The notes beneath the pieces are model-generated. The model saw only the letters and a list, made by a program, of their open reading frames with translations, had not been told where the DNA came from and searched no databases. 64,000 bases of DNA from assembly GCA_045595965.1 (NCBI GenBank), contig JAZOBN010000032.1:69226-133225 (forward strand). Reading direction: 5' to 3'. Made by a program: the position numbers and the translations under genes. Shown piece by piece: positions 1 to 8,855 of this stretch. The stretch comes from CAAGNP01 sp045595965 (GTDB lineage: Bacteria; Bacteroidota; Bacteroidia; Bacteroidales; UBA932). The number at the start of each line of letters is the position of its first letter. The stretch's first letter is position 1.

Positions 1-895
1 CAGCTTTTGCATAATTGTCGAGGGTGATCATTTTGACATCTTTCTCATCCTCTACACCGAAAAGACCTGTAAGTTCTGCAGTCATTTCATCTCTGGTCAT
101 AAGTCCATCTGCAAAACCGGCCTCTACCATCTCTTTTGCTTCGGTGGCTGACAGGTTGTTGACGTGGGCATTGAAAGTTTTCAGATCAAAGCCTCTTGAT
201 TCACAGATATCCTCTGAAATTGATTGCCATAGAGAAGAGATCATAGCCTGGTTCTGTTCTCTGTTGGCCTCGCTGATATTTGTATTTACAAACTGTTCAC
301 CTGCAGATTTGTATTTTCCGTGGCGAATCAATTGTACCTGAACTCCAAGTTTGTCAAGGGCACCCTTGAAGAAGGTTAATGAACTTGATACACCGAATAC
401 CATATTGCCACCATAAGGGTGAACATAGATCTTGTCTGCTACAGAAGATAGGTAGTAACCACCTTGTGAGTAGCTCTCAGCGTAAGAGACAATAGCTTTG
501 CCAGATGATTTGAATTTTACAAGGGCGCTTCTCAACTCTTCGAGGTGGGTAATTGCACCTGAGATGTTTGTTGGATTGATATAGATAAATTTGATGGCTG
601 GGTCTTCTGCAGCCTTCTCGATTGCCTGTATAGCATTGAGGATACCGATTTGGCTTGTTTGTGATATTCCTCCACCACCAAGAAGTGCAGCAGGATCGAA
701 TTCTCCATCAGAGCTCTGTTCTGCGAGGATAAGATTTCCGCCAATTTTGAGAATGGCAGATTTTGGTACAACAGGGACTGTTTCAGATCCTTCACCAAGT
801 GAACCGATAATCCCTATAAAAATGAAGATGCCGATAAATGAGGCAATCAATACGCCGACAAAGGAGGCGAGGGCGGTTTTCAAAAATCCTTTCAT
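1..895 (-). CDS. sppA: Signal peptide peptidase SppA (67K type), 5' part only
   Basis: Membrane-anchored serine protease that degrades signal peptides and other membrane peptides on the outer face of the inner membrane. The ATG is at 895 (minus strand) and the frame stays open for 298 codons to the window edge, so the C-terminal half is missing. The N-terminus MKGFLKTALASFVGVLIASF starts one transmembrane helix (residues about 5-30). The first peptidase repeat has the YAESYSQGGYYLSS segment and the GKYKSAGEQF motif; its lysine (about residue 196) matches the catalytic Lys of the E. coli enzyme. The nucleophile serine belongs to the second repeat, outside the window. It is transcribed divergently from the gene at 965. 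Confidence 0.93.
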   Translation of the reverse strand, partial: MKGFLKTALASFVGVLIASFIGIFIFIGIIGSLGEGSETVPVVPKSAILKIGGNLILAEQSSDGEFDPAALLGGGGISQTSQIGILNAIQAIEKAAEDPAIKFIYINPTNISGAITHLEELRSALVKFKSSGKAIVSYAESYSQGGYYLSSVADKIYVHPYGGNMVFGVSSSLTFFKGALDKLGVQVQLIRHGKYKSAGEQFVNTNISEANREQNQAMISSLWQSISEDICESRGFDLKTFNAHVNNLSATEAKEMVEAGFADGLMTRDEMTAELTGLFGVEDEKDVKMITLDNYAKA

Positions 896-926
896 GATAT
901 GTTATATAAGTACTTAAATCCTATTT

Positions 927-957
927 TTTGCAAAAGTATATAAATATTGTATCTTTG
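927..957 (+). promoter_or_regulatory. Bacteroidetes-type promoter, -33 TTTG and -7 TATCTTTG
   Basis: TTTG at 927-930 and TATCTTTG at 950-957 are separated by 19 bases, matching the TTTG-N19-TAnnTTTG consensus. The -7 box ends 7 bases before the ATG at 965, so the predicted mRNA has almost no leader. Confidence 0.7.
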
Positions 958-964
958 CCAAGTT

Positions 965-1402
965 ATGATGAACAGTAAATTTTTTACATATCTTGCATCG
1001 GTTCTGCTGATAGGGGTATATCTCTTGTCGTATGTGGGATTTTCTGTTCACAGATGTTCGTGTGAAGGGAGTGTCCAGGTCTCCGTCCTTATTGGAAATC
1101 CGGACTGTGAACATCTGCATGCTCATATCAATCTGAGTGAAAATGAATTCCATCATTGTGAGGAGAGTCACCAGGATGGGTGCTGCACTACCGAAATTTT
1201 TGTGCTGACAACAGATCAGTGTGGTACAGATTCAAATAACTTCTTCTCTTATTTGTCAGCAAACTCTTTACCTGTAGCCATTAGCTACGGTGAACCCTCT
1301 TTGGATAGCCTGTCTGTCGGACAGAAATATTTCAGGGATAACTCAGAGATGTTATTGTCCCACAGACATTGCCGATCTTTGCTTTCTGTCTGGAGATTGT
1401 GA
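965..1402 (+). CDS. Cys/His-rich small exported protein, probable metal binding (HYC_CC_PP-like)
   Basis: A 145-residue protein with an N-terminal hydrophobic helix (residues about 5-25), so secreted or membrane-anchored. It carries many putative metal ligands: HRCSC near residue 31, a His-rich stretch with CEHLHAH, HHCEESH, then GCCTTE. The layout resembles Bacteroidetes small proteins called HYC_CC_PP, often found beside metal-linked TonB receptors; I infer that relation from the Cys/His pattern and context. The ATG at 965 (or 968) is chosen because upstream codons run into the -7 promoter box. It is followed after 53 bases by the TonB-dependent receptor. A copper or other soft-metal role is inference. 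Confidence 0.68.
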   Translation: MMNSKFFTYLASVLLIGVYLLSYVGFSVHRCSCEGSVQVSVLIGNPDCEHLHAHINLSENEFHHCEESHQDGCCTTEIFVLTTDQCGTDSNNFFSYLSANSLPVAISYGEPSLDSLSVGQKYFRDNSEMLLSHRHCRSLLSVWRL

Positions 1403-1455
1403 TTATAGATACTTGTTAATCTTACAGGAATCTAATAACAATCAATAAAACAGAA

Positions 1456-3747
1456 ATGAGAAAATTACTTTTAACTACAATTATCATATTGCTGGCTGCA
1501 GGTTCGGCGCTGGCACAGGTGGCACCAAAGTCAAGAAGTGTCAATGGTGTCGTATATACAAAAGACAATAGCGGAAAACAGGATGTAGTCCCATTTGCCT
1601 CAGTTTATTGGCTCCAGTCGGGTACTTATGTGGAATGTGATGTTGACGGCAAGTTCAGCTTTACTGTTTTCGAAGGGAATGAGGCAACCCTCGTGGCAAC
1701 GGCTGTAGGTTATAACAAGGATACCGTAGCCATAAACTATGATACCAAATTCGTTGAATTCCACCTTATCGGAGTAAATGAACTTGAAGAGGCTGTGGTT
1801 CAGGCAAAGCAGGAGGGAAACTACCTCTCAAAACTTACCCCTGTCCGTACAGAAGTGATCTCTGCTGCCGGTCTGTGCAAGATGGCTTGCTGCAACCTTG
1901 CTGAGAGTTTTGAGAACTCTGCAAGTGTGACAGTGGGCTATTCAGATGCTATTACAGGGGCAAAACAGATCAGACTTCTCGGCCTGTCGGGCATCTACAC
2001 AGCGATGCTTGATGAGAACAGACCCGCAATGAGGGGACTTGCTGCCCCATTCGGACTCTCTTATGTCCCTGGACAATGGCTTGAAAGCATACAGATAGCA
2101 AAAGGGCCATCTTCGGTCGTGAATGGTCTTGAGGCTATTACCGGCCAGATCAATATGGAACACCGCAAACCTACAGATGAGAAGCCTTTGTTCATCAACC
2201 TTTTTGTGGATAACCACCTAATGACAGAGGCTAATATTGCCTCTTCTCTCCAGTTGAATGAGAAGTGGAGTACAGTCCTTTTGGGTCACTACTCATCAAT
2301 GCCTATGGCTCATGATGGTAATGGTGACGGATTCAAGGATGAACCTACATCGCTTAAGTTTAATATCGCCAACAGATGGCTTTATTATGATCAGAGTGGT
2401 ACTCAGGTGAGATTTGGTGTACGTGCTTTGAGTGATGACAGACTTGGTGGAAGTGTTGACTTCAAAAAAGAGATGAGAAGCACTGAGACAGGATTTGACA
2501 CAAATCTCCAGGCCAATAATCTGTGGGGTTCCAATATCAATAACAAAGGGATCAATGCCTATGTAAAAGTGGGTGTTCCATTGAATGAGGCAAATACCAG
2601 AAATATTGCATTTGTGGCAGACTACACATATCACCAGATCGATTCGTATTTCGGTGCAAAAGATTATAACGGGAAGCAGAATTCGGTATTTGCAAACCTT
2701 ATCTTCCAACAGGAGATAGGTGAGAGCCATAGAATCAATGCAGGTGTGAGAAATCAGTTTGATATATTCCAGGAGGGGCTGCAGGACAGATACTACAGAA
2801 ACTCTTTGTGGAATGAAAACAAATATTTACTTGACAGGAAAGAGAATTCGGTAGGAGTTTATGGTGAATATACATACACATTGGGAGAAAAATTCTCTGT
2901 AGTGGCAGGGGTGAGTGCAGACTATAACAATCTTCACGGATTTATGTTCGCCCCCAGGGCAAATATCAAGTATGCATTTACCGATAACCTTATTTTCAGA
3001 GCTTCCGGCGGAAGGGGATACCGCTCTCCAAATGTCATTGTAGACAATATCGGTATGCTCTCCACAGGGCGTGAGATCAGTATTGATCCAAACCTTGATA
3101 TGGAAGATGCATGGACCTATGGAGCAAACTTTACAGCATATCTCCCAGTAGGGGGGAATAACAACTCCTATTTGAGTTTCGATTACTTCAGGACAGATTT
3201 TAATAAACAGGTAATTGTGGATCAGGAGGCAGATTTGTCTAAAGTGAGGGTGTATAATCTTGATGGCAGATCGTTTACCAACACTTATCAGGCAGACTTC
3301 TCTATCGAACCTATAGAGAGATTTGTTATCATTACCACATTCCGATATACAGATGCTAAGGTGACATTGGCAGGCCAGGGGCTTGTTGAGAGACCTATGA
3401 CAAGCAGATACAAAGGGGTGTTGAATCTTCAGTATGCTACCAGAATGAACATCTGGACATTTGACTTCACTGCACAGTTGAACGGCCCTTGCAAACTTCC
3501 CTATTTTGTAGAGGGAATTGGTGCAGAATCTCCGGTTTATCCCGTCTTCTTCGCCCAAATTACAAGGAAATTCAAAGGTGTCGATGTTTATATCGGAGGT
3601 GAAAACCTTTCAAATTACAAGCAGATGAATCCTATCCTCAATGCAGCTTCACCTTACAGTGAAGATTTCAATGCTTCAGTTGTGTGGGGACCAATCCTCG
3701 GCTGGAAAGTTTATGCAGGAATGAGATTCACATTATGGAAAAAATAA
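1456..3747 (+). CDS. TonB-dependent outer-membrane receptor with carboxypeptidase-like regulatory domain
   Basis: A 763-residue outer-membrane transporter. A signal peptide (residues 1-20, ending SALA) is followed by a CarboxypepD_reg-like domain (about 27-105), a plug domain (about 120-235; IRLLGLSGIY and GPSSVVNGLEAITGQINMEH are typical) and a beta-barrel to the C-terminus, which ends in an aromatic strand (MRFTLWKK). The plug contains LCKMACCNLAESFE (from about residue 139), three cysteines in a segment shared by a receptor subfamily that sits next to heavy-metal-associated proteins. The HMA-domain gene follows 21 bases downstream and the Cys/His-rich gene precedes it. Metal or metallophore import is the best inference; the substrate cannot be named. 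Confidence 0.93.
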   Translation: MRKLLLTTIIILLAAGSALAQVAPKSRSVNGVVYTKDNSGKQDVVPFASVYWLQSGTYVECDVDGKFSFTVFEGNEATLVATAVGYNKDTVAINYDTKFVEFHLIGVNELEEAVVQAKQEGNYLSKLTPVRTEVISAAGLCKMACCNLAESFENSASVTVGYSDAITGAKQIRLLGLSGIYTAMLDENRPAMRGLAAPFGLSYVPGQWLESIQIAKGPSSVVNGLEAITGQINMEHRKPTDEKPLFINLFVDNHLMTEANIASSLQLNEKWSTVLLGHYSSMPMAHDGNGDGFKDEPTSLKFNIANRWLYYDQSGTQVRFGVRALSDDRLGGSVDFKKEMRSTETGFDTNLQANNLWGSNINNKGINAYVKVGVPLNEANTRNIAFVADYTYHQIDSYFGAKDYNGKQNSVFANLIFQQEIGESHRINAGVRNQFDIFQEGLQDRYYRNSLWNENKYLLDRKENSVGVYGEYTYTLGEKFSVVAGVSADYNNLHGFMFAPRANIKYAFTDNLIFRASGGRGYRSPNVIVDNIGMLSTGREISIDPNLDMEDAWTYGANFTAYLPVGGNNNSYLSFDYFRTDFNKQVIVDQEADLSKVRVYNLDGRSFTNTYQADFSIEPIERFVIITTFRYTDAKVTLAGQGLVERPMTSRYKGVLNLQYATRMNIWTFDFTAQLNGPCKLPYFVEGIGAESPVYPVFFAQITRKFKGVDVYIGGENLSNYKQMNPILNAASPYSEDFNASVVWGPILGWKVYAGMRFTLWKK

Positions 3748-3768
3748 TCATTAAATATAATTACAAGT

Positions 3769-4086
3769 ATGAAAAATTTATTCAGAGTAGTATTGGTGGC
3801 AGTTATTGCACTTTTCGCAGTTAATGCTCAAGCAAACGGACAAGACAAAAAACAGAAAGAGGCAGAAGTTACTTTCAATGTAAATGTTGACTGTGCATCT
3901 TGCGTGAAGAAACTTGAATCTAACCTCCCTTTTGAAAAAGGTGTTAAAGATTTGAAAGTGAGTTTGGAAGAGCAAACAGTATGGTTCAAATACCAACCAA
4001 GCAAAACAACTAAAGAGAAATTGGCAGAGGCAATTAAGAAATTCGGATACGAAGTTTCTGAAAAAGTACAAGAGGAAAAGAAATAA
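3769..4086 (+). CDS. Periplasmic heavy-metal-associated (HMA) domain protein
   Basis: A 105-residue protein with a signal peptide (residues 1-22, ending NAQA) and one HMA ferredoxin-like domain (about 32-98). The metal site is NVDCASCVKKLE, a CxxC in the usual first loop, and the later FGYEV is also typical. HMA domains bind Cu(I) and similar ions. Being exported, it would act in the periplasm, probably receiving metal from the receptor encoded just upstream. The highly charged Lys/Glu C-terminal tail is not part of the domain. It probably shares a transcript with the receptor; the GH9 gene follows after 20 bases. Confidence 0.88.
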   Translation: MKNLFRVVLVAVIALFAVNAQANGQDKKQKEAEVTFNVNVDCASCVKKLESNLPFEKGVKDLKVSLEEQTVWFKYQPSKTTKEKLAEAIKKFGYEVSEKVQEEKK

Positions 4087-4106
4087 TAACCCCAGATCTT
4101 CTGATT

Positions 4107-6590
4107 ATGCGCAGATTTTTAATTGTAATGGTTGCGTTGTGCTTCTATGCACAAATTTTTGCACAATCTTGGGTCAGGGTCAACCAGGCTGGTTATCTCC
4201 CTACAGACATCAAAGTTGCTGTCCTGGTCTCTTTAGATGAGGCAGATGGGGCATTTGAAGTGTATGATGCACTTACCCATAAACAGGTGTTCAAAGGTAA
4301 AGGAGAGAGTGGCAATGCCTCAAAATGGGGCTTCAAGAGGAGTTATCGTCTCGATTTCTCAAGTCTTGAAACACCTGGCGGATACTATATCAAGAGCAAT
4401 GGCGCACAAAGTCCCGTATTCAGAATCGGGGCAGATGTGTATGATGGTCTGGCTGATTATCTGTTGATTTATATGAGACAACAGAGGTGTGGTGACAACC
4501 CATATAACGGAGAATCATGCCACAACCATGACGGATTTATTGTCGATCACCCGACAAGAAGTGGAGAGAAGATTGATGTCACCGGTGGCTGGCACGACGC
4601 TACCGATTACCTCCAATATCTCACAACCTCTGCAACTACCACATATCACATGCTCTTTGCGTATATGGAGGCCGAGGACAAGAGTGTCTTTAAGGATAAC
4701 TACAATGCGAGGGGTAGAAGGGGTGCAAATGGTATCCCTGATATCCTTGATGAGGCAAAATGGGGGCTTGACTGGCTGGTAAAGATGAATCCGGAAGACA
4801 GGGTGATGTTCAACCAGATTGCAGATGATAGAGACCACGCCGGGTTCAGAGTTCCACATAAAGACTCTGTTGACTATGGTTGGGGGCCTGGTGCAGGACG
4901 TCCTGTCTATTTTGTGACCGGCAAACGTCAGGGACTGAGATCTCACATCAACAGAACAACCGGTGTCTCATCTTCCGCAGCAAAATTTGCCTCTACTTTT
5001 GCTTTGGGTGCTGAGGTTTTGAGCGAGTTCTATCCCGAATTTTGCGAGACAATCCTTTATAAAGCACAACAGGCCTATGATTTCGCTATTGAAGATGTAG
5101 GAAACACACAAACTGCTTGTGTGGTTTCACCATTCTTCTATGAAGAGGACAGTTTTGTTGACGATATAGAGCTTGCTGCTGCCACATTTATGAATTTTAC
5201 CAAGCAGGAGAGTTGGAAAAAACAGGCAGATTACTGGGGTGAACTTGAGCCGGTATCTCCATGGATGGAACTTGGTAGGGGGAGACACTACCAGTACTAC
5301 CCATTCATAAATCTCGGTCACTACTATCTGGCTAAAAGTGATGATGAAAAGATCAGCGACAAATATTCAGAATATATGCGTCAGGGTCTTCAGGATATTA
5401 AAGATAGGGCAGCTGATGATCCATTCATGAACGGTATCCCATACATCTGGTGCTCAAACAACCTAGTGTCTGCCGCAATTACCCAGGCACGATTGTACAA
5501 TGAGGTGACCGGTGACAACTCTTTCCTTGAGATGGAGGCAGCATTGAGAGACTGGTTGCTCGGCTGTAACCCATGGGGAACATCCATGATTGTAGGTTAC
5601 CCGGCAACGGGTGATTATCCCGAGTTCCCCCACTCCTCATATCTTGTTGTGAATGGGGATATCACCTATGGCGGTCTTGTTGATGGTCCGGTCTATTACT
5701 CTGTGTTCAAAGAGAGGGCAGACAAATATATGACTATTGACAGTGAGCAGTACAGCCCATTCAACAACGGTATAGCTGTATATCACGATGACCTTGAAGA
5801 TTTCTCAACTAATGAGCCCACAATGGATGGTACTGCAGGTCTGACATACTATTTCGGTAAGATGGAGTCGAAAGGGAACTCTTTGAAAAAGGTTAAAGCA
5901 GTTAAAGATCCATGCGGAAGTACTATAAGGGTGAATCCTGATGAGAAGAGGATCTATTTCATATTTTCGGCAGATACCCGTTTCAACGGCGGTAACCATA
6001 TCCTTAAGACTTTGGAGAAACATAAAATCAAAGGTTCTTTCTTCCTGACAGGAAACTGCTTGAGGATGGAGGAGCACAAAGATCTTATCCAGAGAATTAT
6101 CGATGGGGGGCACTATGTTGGGGGCCACTCAGACAACCACCTTTTGTATGCTGATTGGGGAAAAAGGGATTCTACACTCGTAACCAGAGACAGTCTTATG
6201 AAAGACCTGATGGCCAATTATGCCGAACTTGAGAAATTCGGAATTTCAAAGAGTGATGCAAAATGGTATCTTCCCCCATACGAATACTATAATACTGAGA
6301 CTGTTGATTGGATTGAGGCTGCAGGTATCAATGTTATGAACCTGACACCGGGTAGCGCAACATCTGCAGATTATACTATTCCAAGTATGTCCAATTACCG
6401 TACTGCCCAGACTCTGATAAATTCCCTAATGGAATTTGAGGCTAAAGAGGGGTTGAACGGCGCAATCATACTTATACACCCGGGAATAGAACCCAGCAGA
6501 CCCGATCCTTTGTATGTGAGACTTGGTGAAATCATCAAGACACTCAAGAAGAAAGGATATACATTCGGTTCGTTTAGTGAATTGGAATAA
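4107..6590 (+). CDS. Two-domain secreted enzyme: GH9 glycosidase fused to CE4 polysaccharide deacetylase
   Basis: An 827-residue protein with signal peptide (1-19). Residues about 20-105 form the Ig-like CelD_N domain. The GH9 (alpha/alpha)6 catalytic domain follows (about 110-605): GGWHDATDY near residue 160 holds the catalytic-base Asp, and NEPTMDGTA near 570 holds the catalytic-acid Glu. A NodB/CE4 domain (about 610-827) completes it: FSADTRFNGG near 619 stands for motif 1, HSDNH near 673 is the metal-binding motif 2, LPPYEYYN is motif 3, and LIHPG is the C-terminal motif. The pairing suggests a substrate with N-acetylated sugars, such as chitin/chitosan or peptidoglycan-type glycan, rather than plain cellulose; this is inference. 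No lipobox is seen, so it is periplasmic or secreted. Confidence 0.9.
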   Translation: MRRFLIVMVALCFYAQIFAQSWVRVNQAGYLPTDIKVAVLVSLDEADGAFEVYDALTHKQVFKGKGESGNASKWGFKRSYRLDFSSLETPGGYYIKSNGAQSPVFRIGADVYDGLADYLLIYMRQQRCGDNPYNGESCHNHDGFIVDHPTRSGEKIDVTGGWHDATDYLQYLTTSATTTYHMLFAYMEAEDKSVFKDNYNARGRRGANGIPDILDEAKWGLDWLVKMNPEDRVMFNQIADDRDHAGFRVPHKDSVDYGWGPGAGRPVYFVTGKRQGLRSHINRTTGVSSSAAKFASTFALGAEVLSEFYPEFCETILYKAQQAYDFAIEDVGNTQTACVVSPFFYEEDSFVDDIELAAATFMNFTKQESWKKQADYWGELEPVSPWMELGRGRHYQYYPFINLGHYYLAKSDDEKISDKYSEYMRQGLQDIKDRAADDPFMNGIPYIWCSNNLVSAAITQARLYNEVTGDNSFLEMEAALRDWLLGCNPWGTSMIVGYPATGDYPEFPHSSYLVVNGDITYGGLVDGPVYYSVFKERADKYMTIDSEQYSPFNNGIAVYHDDLEDFSTNEPTMDGTAGLTYYFGKMESKGNSLKKVKAVKDPCGSTIRVNPDEKRIYFIFSADTRFNGGNHILKTLEKHKIKGSFFLTGNCLRMEEHKDLIQRIIDGGHYVGGHSDNHLLYADWGKRDSTLVTRDSLMKDLMANYAELEKFGISKSDAKWYLPPYEYYNTETVDWIEAAGINVMNLTPGSATSADYTIPSMSNYRTAQTLINSLMEFEAKEGLNGAIILIHPGIEPSRPDPLYVRLGEIIKTLKKKGYTFGSFSELE

Positions 6591-6594
6591 AATT

Positions 6595-7443
6595 ATGTAC
6601 GAGATAGTAAAAAAGAGGGATCTCAATCCTTCGATATGTCTTATGGAGGTTTCTGCCCCAAGGCTTGCAGCATCAGCCAAGCCAGGGCAGTTCCTTATAG
6701 TCAGGACAGATGAAAATGGGGAGAGGATTCCCCTTACTGTATGCGATTATGACAAGGAGAGTGGTACAGTAACCATTGTTACCCAGAAAGTTGGTGCTTC
6801 AAGTAGGAAAATATGTGCATTGAATCAAGGTGATTCATTTGCAGATGTTGTGGGCCCGTTGGGGCAACCATCTGAATTTGTCTATGAAAGTGATGAAGAA
6901 TTGAAGGGTAAGAGATTCATCTTTATCGCCGGAGGTCTCGGTACAGCCCCTGTTTACCCACAGGTAAAATACCTTAAAGAGCGTGGGGCGAAGGTGGATG
7001 TCATTGTGGGGGCAAAGAGCAGCGACCTCCTTATTCTTGAGGAGGAGATGCAGAGTGTTTCTGATAACCTCTACATCTGTACAGATGATGGTTCAAAAGG
7101 GATGAAAGGGCTTGTTACCGAGAAACTCACCCAATTGTGCGAAGCTGGGGAGAAGTATAATCAGGCGGTCTCTATCGGACCTATGATTATGATGAAATTT
7201 GTAACCTTGACAGCAAAAAAATATGAGCTCCCTCTGGTGGTAAGTCTCAATACCCTGATGGTAGATGGTACAGGTATGTGTGGTGCATGCAGGGTAACTG
7301 TTGGTGGCAAGATCCGTTTTGCTTGTGTGGAGGGACCCGAATTTGATGCATATCAAGTCGATTTCGATGAGGCCTTGCGCAGACAATCAATGTATAAGAG
7401 TCAAGAGGTGGAGGCAGACCATAAGTGCAGAATTAGAAACTGA
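6595..7443 (+). CDS. NfnA-like FAD/[2Fe-2S] oxidoreductase subunit (sulfide/dihydroorotate dehydrogenase-like)
   Basis: A 282-residue soluble flavoprotein of the ferredoxin-NADP reductase fold. The N-terminal FAD domain (1-100) includes KPGQFLIVR and ERIPLTV; the nucleotide-binding domain contains IFIAGGLGTAPVYPQ. The C-terminal GMCGACRV (about 226-233) plus RFACVEG give three cysteines for a [2Fe-2S] cluster, as in NfnA, where an aspartate is the fourth ligand. It lies 7 bases upstream of the large subunit. Together they probably form NADH-dependent ferredoxin:NADP+ oxidoreductase, balancing NADPH, NADH and ferredoxin in an anaerobe. The ATG at 6595 is preferred over an upstream in-frame start that would overlap the GH9 gene. 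Confidence 0.87.
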   Translation: MYEIVKKRDLNPSICLMEVSAPRLAASAKPGQFLIVRTDENGERIPLTVCDYDKESGTVTIVTQKVGASSRKICALNQGDSFADVVGPLGQPSEFVYESDEELKGKRFIFIAGGLGTAPVYPQVKYLKERGAKVDVIVGAKSSDLLILEEEMQSVSDNLYICTDDGSKGMKGLVTEKLTQLCEAGEKYNQAVSIGPMIMMKFVTLTAKKYELPLVVSLNTLMVDGTGMCGACRVTVGGKIRFACVEGPEFDAYQVDFDEALRRQSMYKSQEVEADHKCRIRN

Positions 7444-7450
7444 ATTCCAA

Positions 7451-8842
7451 ATGGCAAATAGAATTGATAGAGTTCCTGTCAGGGAACAGGATCCGTTACT
7501 GAGAGGTAAAAATTTTGAAGAGGTGTGCTTCGGTTACAGTGTAGAGGAGGCACAACTTGAGGCTACCCGATGTCTCGACTGCAAAAAGCCCGGATGTATG
7601 ACAGCTTGTCCTGTCTCGGTGAAAATTCCCGCTTTCATCCGTAAGGTAGCTGAGGGCGATTTTGTTGAGGCTGGACGTATAATCTCATTGGACAACTCTC
7701 TCCCGGCTGTATGCGGAAGGGTATGCCCTCAGGAGAACCAATGCGAAGGTTCTTGCATCCTTGGTTTCAAGGGGAACCCTGTGGCAATAGGAAAACTTGA
7801 GCGTTTTGTTGCCGACTGGAATAGGGAAAATGGGGTGGTTCACAACGAAAAAGAGCCTTCCAATGGGATGAAGGTGGCAGTCGTGGGAAGTGGTCCTGCT
7901 GGTCTTGCCTGTGCATCGGATCTTGCAAAATGGGGATACGATGTGACTATCTTCGAAAGTCTGCATAAAGCAGGAGGGGTTCTTCAGTATGGAATTCCCG
8001 AATTCAGATTGCCAAAGGAGAAAGTGGTAAAGGCTGAAATTGAGAAGTTGAAAGGGCTTGGGGTAAAGATTGAAACCAATGTCGTTGTGGGGAGAACTGT
8101 TACTGTCGACCAGCTTCTGAATGAAGAGGGGTTCAACGCTCTGTTTGTCGGATCAGGTGCGGGGCTTCCTAAGTTTATGGGTATTCCTGGCGAGAACCTG
8201 AACGGAGTATTCTCAGCAAATGAATTCCTTACCCGCAACAATCTAATGAAGGCCTATACAGATGAGAGTGACACCCCTATATATGTAGGTCACAAAGTTG
8301 TCGTTGTCGGAGGGGGAAATGTGGCTATGGATGCGGCACGTACTGCATTGCGTCTTGGGGCTGATGTCACCGTTGTGTACCGCAGAACTGAAAAAGAGTT
8401 GCCTGCAAGGTCAGAAGAGGTGCATCATGCCAAAGAGGAGGGGATCAATTTCAAAATGTTGACCAACCCCGTTGAAATCCTCTCTGACGAGAAAGGCTGG
8501 GTCAGATCTATCCGTTGCCAGCAGATGGAACTTGGAGAGCCTGATGCTTCAGGAAGACGCTCTCCGGTAGCAATAGAGGGGGCATTTGTCGAGATCGATA
8601 CAGATGTCGTAATAATGTCTTTGGGAACATCACCCAACCCATTGATTGCGGGGACAACACCAGGACTTGATACCACTCCGAGGGGCTGTATCATAGCTTC
8701 TGAAGATGGAGCTACATCCAAAGAGTTCGTTTTTGCAGGGGGAGATGCAGTGACAGGGGCGGCAACAGTAATTCTTGCCATGGGGGCAGGTAGGAAAGCG
8801 GCAAAAGCAATAGATGAAAAATTAAAGAAACTAAACAGATAA
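7451..8842 (+). CDS. gltA: NfnB-like / NADPH-dependent glutamate synthase small-chain family oxidoreductase
   Basis: A 463-residue flavoprotein. The N-terminal domain carries two cysteine clusters for [4Fe-4S] centres: CLDCKKPGCMTACP and CGRVCPQENQCEGSC. The FAD dinucleotide fold is at VAVVGSGPAGLACASDL (about 139-155) and a second nucleotide fold at VVVVGGGNVAMDAART (about 283-298). A C-terminal GGDAVTGAATVILAMGAG completes the FAD site. With the adjacent NfnA-like subunit this is most likely the large subunit of the NfnAB transhydrogenase rather than a true glutamate synthase, since no large glutamate synthase chain is nearby. The ATG at 7451 is used; the longer frame would overlap nfnA by about 140 bases. 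Confidence 0.9.
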   Translation: MANRIDRVPVREQDPLLRGKNFEEVCFGYSVEEAQLEATRCLDCKKPGCMTACPVSVKIPAFIRKVAEGDFVEAGRIISLDNSLPAVCGRVCPQENQCEGSCILGFKGNPVAIGKLERFVADWNRENGVVHNEKEPSNGMKVAVVGSGPAGLACASDLAKWGYDVTIFESLHKAGGVLQYGIPEFRLPKEKVVKAEIEKLKGLGVKIETNVVVGRTVTVDQLLNEEGFNALFVGSGAGLPKFMGIPGENLNGVFSANEFLTRNNLMKAYTDESDTPIYVGHKVVVVGGGNVAMDAARTALRLGADVTVVYRRTEKELPARSEEVHHAKEEGINFKMLTNPVEILSDEKGWVRSIRCQQMELGEPDASGRRSPVAIEGAFVEIDTDVVIMSLGTSPNPLIAGTTPGLDTTPRGCIIASEDGATSKEFVFAGGDAVTGAATVILAMGAGRKAAKAIDEKLKKLNR

Positions 8843-8855
8843 ATAACTATACATC

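Noticed and set aside
2827..3558. 243-codon frame antisense to the TonB-dependent receptor
   Set aside because: Shadow ORF opposite the barrel region; Cys/Ile-rich and unlike any family.
7451..8842. True glutamate synthase small chain
   Set aside because: No large glutamate synthase subunit nearby, and the adjacent NfnA-like gene fits an NfnAB transhydrogenase.
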